Part shown: piece after piece, positions 31,483 through 33,900 of the stretch
How positions within the stretch are numbered: the stretch's first letter is position 1
Layout of the letters: each line of letters opens with the position of its first letter
Source of the DNA: an uncultured Mucilaginibacter sp.
GTDB lineage: Bacteria; Bacteroidota; Bacteroidia; Sphingobacteriales; Sphingobacteriaceae
DNA length: 33,900 nt
Direction of reading: 5' to 3'
Assembly (NCBI RefSeq): GCF_946479965.1
Contig: NZ_CAMLHX010000045.1
Location: 1 to 33,900, forward strand
Program-made: the position numbers and the translations under genes
The notes under the pieces: model-generated
What the model was told of the DNA's origin: nothing
Seen by the model: the letters and a program-made list of their open reading frames with translations, nothing else
Databases searched by the model: none

Positions 31483-31980
31483 ATGAGAATACAGTTAGAA
31501 AAAACCTTAACGGATAAAATAACAGATATTGCATCGCTTAAAAGAAAGATCGCTATGTGGCACTTTCAGGATAAGAAGGTTGTTTTTACCAATGGGGTTT
31601 TTGATCTTTTGCATACAGGGCATATTACATACCTTACCAAAGCCGCAGAGCTGGGAGACAAGCTGATAATAGGTTTGAATGCTGATGCCTCGGTAAAGCG
31701 CTTAAAAGGCCCCGACAGGCCTGTAAATGATGAGAACAGCCGGGCATTGTTGTTGGCTTCACTATTTTTTGTTGATGCGATTGTAATGTTTGATGATGAT
31801 ACACCGCTTAACCTGATCACAGAATTGCAACCCAATACGTTAGTTAAAGGTTCCGATTATACTATAGAAAATATAGTGGGCGCCAAGGAGGTTATTGCCA
31901 GTGGTGGCGAGGTTAAAACTATAGATTTTGTAGACGGGTTTTCATCAACTTCTATCATTAAAAAGATCAAAGGTCATTAA
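31483..31980 (+). CDS. rfaE2: D-glycero-beta-D-manno-heptose 1-phosphate adenylyltransferase
   Basis: A 165-residue nucleotidyltransferase that makes ADP-heptose from heptose 1-phosphate and ATP. The cytidylyltransferase-like core is clear: KKVVFTNGVFDLLHTGHITYLTKAAELGDKLIIGLNADASVKRLKG, with HxGH at 44-47, then RPVNDENSRALLLASLFFVDAIVMFDDDTPLNLI and the end GFSSTSIIKKIKG. It equals the C-terminal half of HldE. It follows rfaE1 after a 63-base hairpin-bearing gap. Confidence 0.94.
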   Translation: MRIQLEKTLTDKITDIASLKRKIAMWHFQDKKVVFTNGVFDLLHTGHITYLTKAAELGDKLIIGLNADASVKRLKGPDRPVNDENSRALLLASLFFVDAIVMFDDDTPLNLITELQPNTLVKGSDYTIENIVGAKEVIASGGEVKTIDFVDGFSSTSIIKKIKGH

Positions 31981-32007
31981 GACTTAAGTACACTTGGCTT
32001 AATTGTT

Positions 32008-32015
32008 TATCTTTG
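32008..32015 (+). promoter_or_regulatory. -7 element upstream of the DUF4254 gene
   Basis: TATCTTTG is a perfect TAnnTTTG match 16 bases before the DUF4254 start. A clean -33 TTG at 19 bases is missing. It may start a DUF4254-GT9-outer-membrane-protein transcript. Confidence 0.4.
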
Positions 32016-32031
32016 ACTTTGTTATTTTAAT

Positions 32032-32634
32032 ATGTTTAGCAAGCACTGCAATAAAATATTTGAACAGGTTATTACAGATTATCATAGTTTTAATGATATA
32101 GACTATGTTCCGGAAAATCCTTTCAATGCTGATACTATAGAGAATTTACTATATGCCAAATGCTGGATAGATACTGCGCAATGGCACATGGAGGATGAGA
32201 TACGTAATCCATCAATAGTGCCCGAGGAAGCCGTGCGCTGGAAGCGAAGAATAGACAAATCAAACCAGGATCGTACAGATATTGTAGAAGTTATTGATGA
32301 TTATTTCTTTACTCAGTATAGAGACGTCAAACCAAAATCTTCTGCACGTTTTAATACCGAGAGCCCTGCCGGCGCTATCGATCGCCTTTCTATTCTTTTA
32401 TTAAAAATATATCACATGCGCGAGGAAGCAACCCGCGCAAATATTAGTGAACAGCAACGCGAAAAGAATAACACAAAACTAAGCGTGCTTTTACAGCAGC
32501 GGGAGGATCTTTCATTAGCTATTGACGAGTTATTGGAAGATATTGAAAAAGGCGATAAGTACATGAAGGTGTACCGCCAAATGAAGATGTATAATGATCC
32601 GACGCTTAATCCTGTTTTATACAATAAGCAATAA
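32032..32634 (+). CDS. DUF4254 domain protein
   Basis: A 200-residue, mostly helical, charged cytosolic protein of the DUF4254 family. It contains NLLYAKCWIDTAQWHMEDEIRNPSI, RWKRRIDKSNQDRTDIVEVIDDYFF, ESPAGAIDRLSILLLKIYHMREEA and a C-terminal QREDLSLAIDELLEDIEKGDKYMKVYRQMKMYNDPTLNPVLY. No signal or membrane segment is seen. The function of the family is not known to me. Its stop abuts the GT9 start codon without a gap, so it is probably tied to LPS assembly. Confidence 0.85.
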   Translation: MFSKHCNKIFEQVITDYHSFNDIDYVPENPFNADTIENLLYAKCWIDTAQWHMEDEIRNPSIVPEEAVRWKRRIDKSNQDRTDIVEVIDDYFFTQYRDVKPKSSARFNTESPAGAIDRLSILLLKIYHMREEATRANISEQQREKNNTKLSVLLQQREDLSLAIDELLEDIEKGDKYMKVYRQMKMYNDPTLNPVLYNKQ

Positions 32635-33663
32635 ATGACAACGCCCAGGCATTTACTGGTGATGCGCTTTTCGGCAATGGGCGACGTAGCCATGACGGTA
32701 CCTGTTATTAAAGCTTTGTTAAATCAACATCCTGAGCTTACCGTAACTTTTGTTTCGCGGCCCGGTTTTAGTAGTTTTTTTTCGGATATCCCGCGGCTCA
32801 ACTATTTTGCGGTTGATTTTAATACCGAATACAAAGGTTTTCCCGGGCTTGTAAAACTCTATAATCTGCTTAAAAGCAAGGCAACTTATACCGCAGTTGC
32901 TGATCTTCACAATAATTTACGATCAAACGTACTAGGCCTATTATTCAAGCTTTCCGGCATACCGGTTAAAGCTGCTGATAAAGGCCGCTTGGAAAAGAAA
33001 CTGCTTACACGTTTTCCGGGTAAGGTTTTAAAACCGCTGAAGCGTACCGCACACCGTTACGCCGATGTTTTTACCGAACTAGGCTTTCCTATTGAATTGA
33101 ACTATAGTTTGGATGGAGAAGTACAATCTTTATCCGACGAGATAAAGCAAATGTCCGGCGTAAAAAACGAAGCCTGGATCGGTATAACGCCATTTGCACA
33201 ACATATAGGAAAAATCTATCCCGAAGAAAAAATGCAAATAGTGCTTGAATTGTTGCAGCAATACAAAGTAAAAGTCTTTCTTTTTGGTGGTACGCCGCGC
33301 GACAAAGCTATCTGTGCGAAATGGGAGGAAACTTTTGGTAATGTTACGTCAACAGTAAACCGTTTAACCATGCAGCAGGAACTGCAGTTGATAAGCAACT
33401 TAAATGTGATGTTGAGCATGGATTCTGCCGGGATGCATTTAGCATCACTATGCGGTGTTCCGGCGGTGTCTGTTTGGGGGGCTACGCATCACTTCGCAGG
33501 TTTTTTAGGTTATGGCCAATCCGAAGAAAATATTGTTGCTGATGATATAGCTTGCCGTCCATGTTCCGTATACGGCAATAAACCTTGTTTTAGGAAAGAT
33601 TATGCATGTTTGCATAATATAACGCCTGATGTTATTGTAAATAAATTACTCAAATTTGTATAA
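32635..33663 (+). CDS. Glycosyltransferase family 9 (ADP-heptose:LPS heptosyltransferase-like)
   Basis: A 342-residue GT-B enzyme of family GT9. The N-terminus is HLLVMRFSAMGDVAMTVPVIKALLNQHPELTVTFVSRPGF, as in WaaC/WaaF-type heptosyltransferases. The C-terminal half has WIGITPFAQHIGKIYPEEKMQIVLELL, VFLFGG and LNVMLSMDSAGMHLASLCGVPAVSVWGATH, the sugar-nucleotide site. Its donor is probably the ADP-heptose made by the upstream rfaE1/rfaE2 products; the exact acceptor is unknown. It starts at the base after the DUF4254 stop, and its own stop overlaps the next start (TAATG). Confidence 0.9.
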   Translation: MTTPRHLLVMRFSAMGDVAMTVPVIKALLNQHPELTVTFVSRPGFSSFFSDIPRLNYFAVDFNTEYKGFPGLVKLYNLLKSKATYTAVADLHNNLRSNVLGLLFKLSGIPVKAADKGRLEKKLLTRFPGKVLKPLKRTAHRYADVFTELGFPIELNYSLDGEVQSLSDEIKQMSGVKNEAWIGITPFAQHIGKIYPEEKMQIVLELLQQYKVKVFLFGGTPRDKAICAKWEETFGNVTSTVNRLTMQQELQLISNLNVMLSMDSAGMHLASLCGVPAVSVWGATHHFAGFLGYGQSEENIVADDIACRPCSVYGNKPCFRKDYACLHNITPDVIVNKLLKFV

Positions 33664-33900
33664 TGACAAAACGCCTTTTGATAATAGTTTTTTTTGTATT
33701 TATAACAGGCGTGACGCTAAAGGCGCAGATATTATATGGTGCAAGGGTGGCCGGTGGTCTTGCTTTTCAGGAAGTTAAAAGCTCAATTGTACGTACTACC
33801 GGCAGTAGTGTTAAAACGTTTAGCGTTTACGGATTCGGGCAGGTACCTTTAAAAAATGATTTTTGGTTAAGTGTTGGCTTGGGTATCGCCAATAAAGGCT
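33663..33900 (+). CDS. Outer-membrane beta-barrel protein, N-terminus (partial)
   Basis: The frame opens at an ATG at 33663 that shares one base with the GT9 stop, and runs off the window after 79 codons. A signal peptide (MTKRLLIIVFFVFITGVTLKAQ, about 1-22) is followed by alternating beta-strand sequence: ILYGARVAGGLAFQEVKS, VKTFSVYGFGQVPLKNDFWLSVGLGIANKG. This fits the PorT/porin-like outer-membrane beta-barrel families common in Bacteroidota. Family and length cannot be fixed from this part. The overlap suggests translation coupled to the GT9 gene. Confidence 0.75.
   Translation, partial: MTKRLLIIVFFVFITGVTLKAQILYGARVAGGLAFQEVKSSIVRTTGSSVKTFSVYGFGQVPLKNDFWLSVGLGIANKG

Noticed and set aside
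1..33900. tRNA, rRNA or mobile-element genes
   Set aside because: All intergenic gaps were read for tRNA-like cloverleaf arms and transposase or integrase frames. None was convincing by eye; a covariance-model scan was not possible.

Overview
The window looks like chromosomal DNA of a Bacteroidota bacterium of the Sphingobacteriaceae type (Mucilaginibacter, Pedobacter or a close relative). This rests on protein style (SusC-like TonB receptor with a CarboxypepD_reg-like N-terminus, DUF4254, split heptose kinase/adenylyltransferase, LpoB with a COG3014 lipoprotein), AT-rich intergenic DNA, starts without clear Shine-Dalgarno sequences, and several promoters matching the Bacteroidota consensus (-33 TTG, about 19 bases, -7 TAnnTTTG). 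The genus is an inference. I saw no tRNA, rRNA, CRISPR array, insertion sequence or prophage gene.

Region 1 (1-8241) is the most interesting. A siderophore-type TonB receptor is divergent from a tight operon of a secreted ankyrin protein, a DUF2271 protein with a flavinylation-like motif, and a PepSY-membrane/flavodoxin/FNR reductase. A convergent apbE (FAD:protein FMN transferase) follows. Three palindromic Fur-like boxes overlap or flank both divergent promoters. Together this suggests an iron-responsive system that imports a ferric chelate and passes NAD(P)H electrons across the inner membrane to a covalently flavinylated periplasmic carrier.

Region 2 (8283-14960) holds an SRPBCC protein, a TerC membrane protein, a three-gene envelope operon (Tyr/Gly-rich secreted protein, LpoB-like lipoprotein, COG3014 lipoprotein), a secreted HEVVH putative metalloprotease, a CHMI-type tautomerase and an MscS channel.

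Region 3 (14966-19737) is an aspartate-family/methionine block: metE divergent from an Lrp/AsnC regulator, then an aspartate kinase resembling the ectoine-associated type. Helically phased TGTTGCA/TGTTCCA repeats lie upstream of the kinase. A similar array lies between the reductase and apbE in region 1.

Region 4 (19887-28651) is housekeeping: uxaC, a PPOX-fold protein, pyrF, rho with a long leader, pssA (with a key metal-binding Asp replaced by Gly), purS, an Hpt-domain protein, folK and sppA.

Region 5 (28755-33900) starts with a PolX-family protein whose polymerase site is degenerate but whose PHP site is intact. It overlaps a heptose/LPS block: rfaE1 (with an eight-G run), rfaE2, a DUF4254 protein, a GT9 heptosyltransferase-like enzyme and the start of an outer-membrane protein gene. 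Several intergenic gaps carry long imperfect palindromes of the kind dispersed in Bacteroidota genomes.
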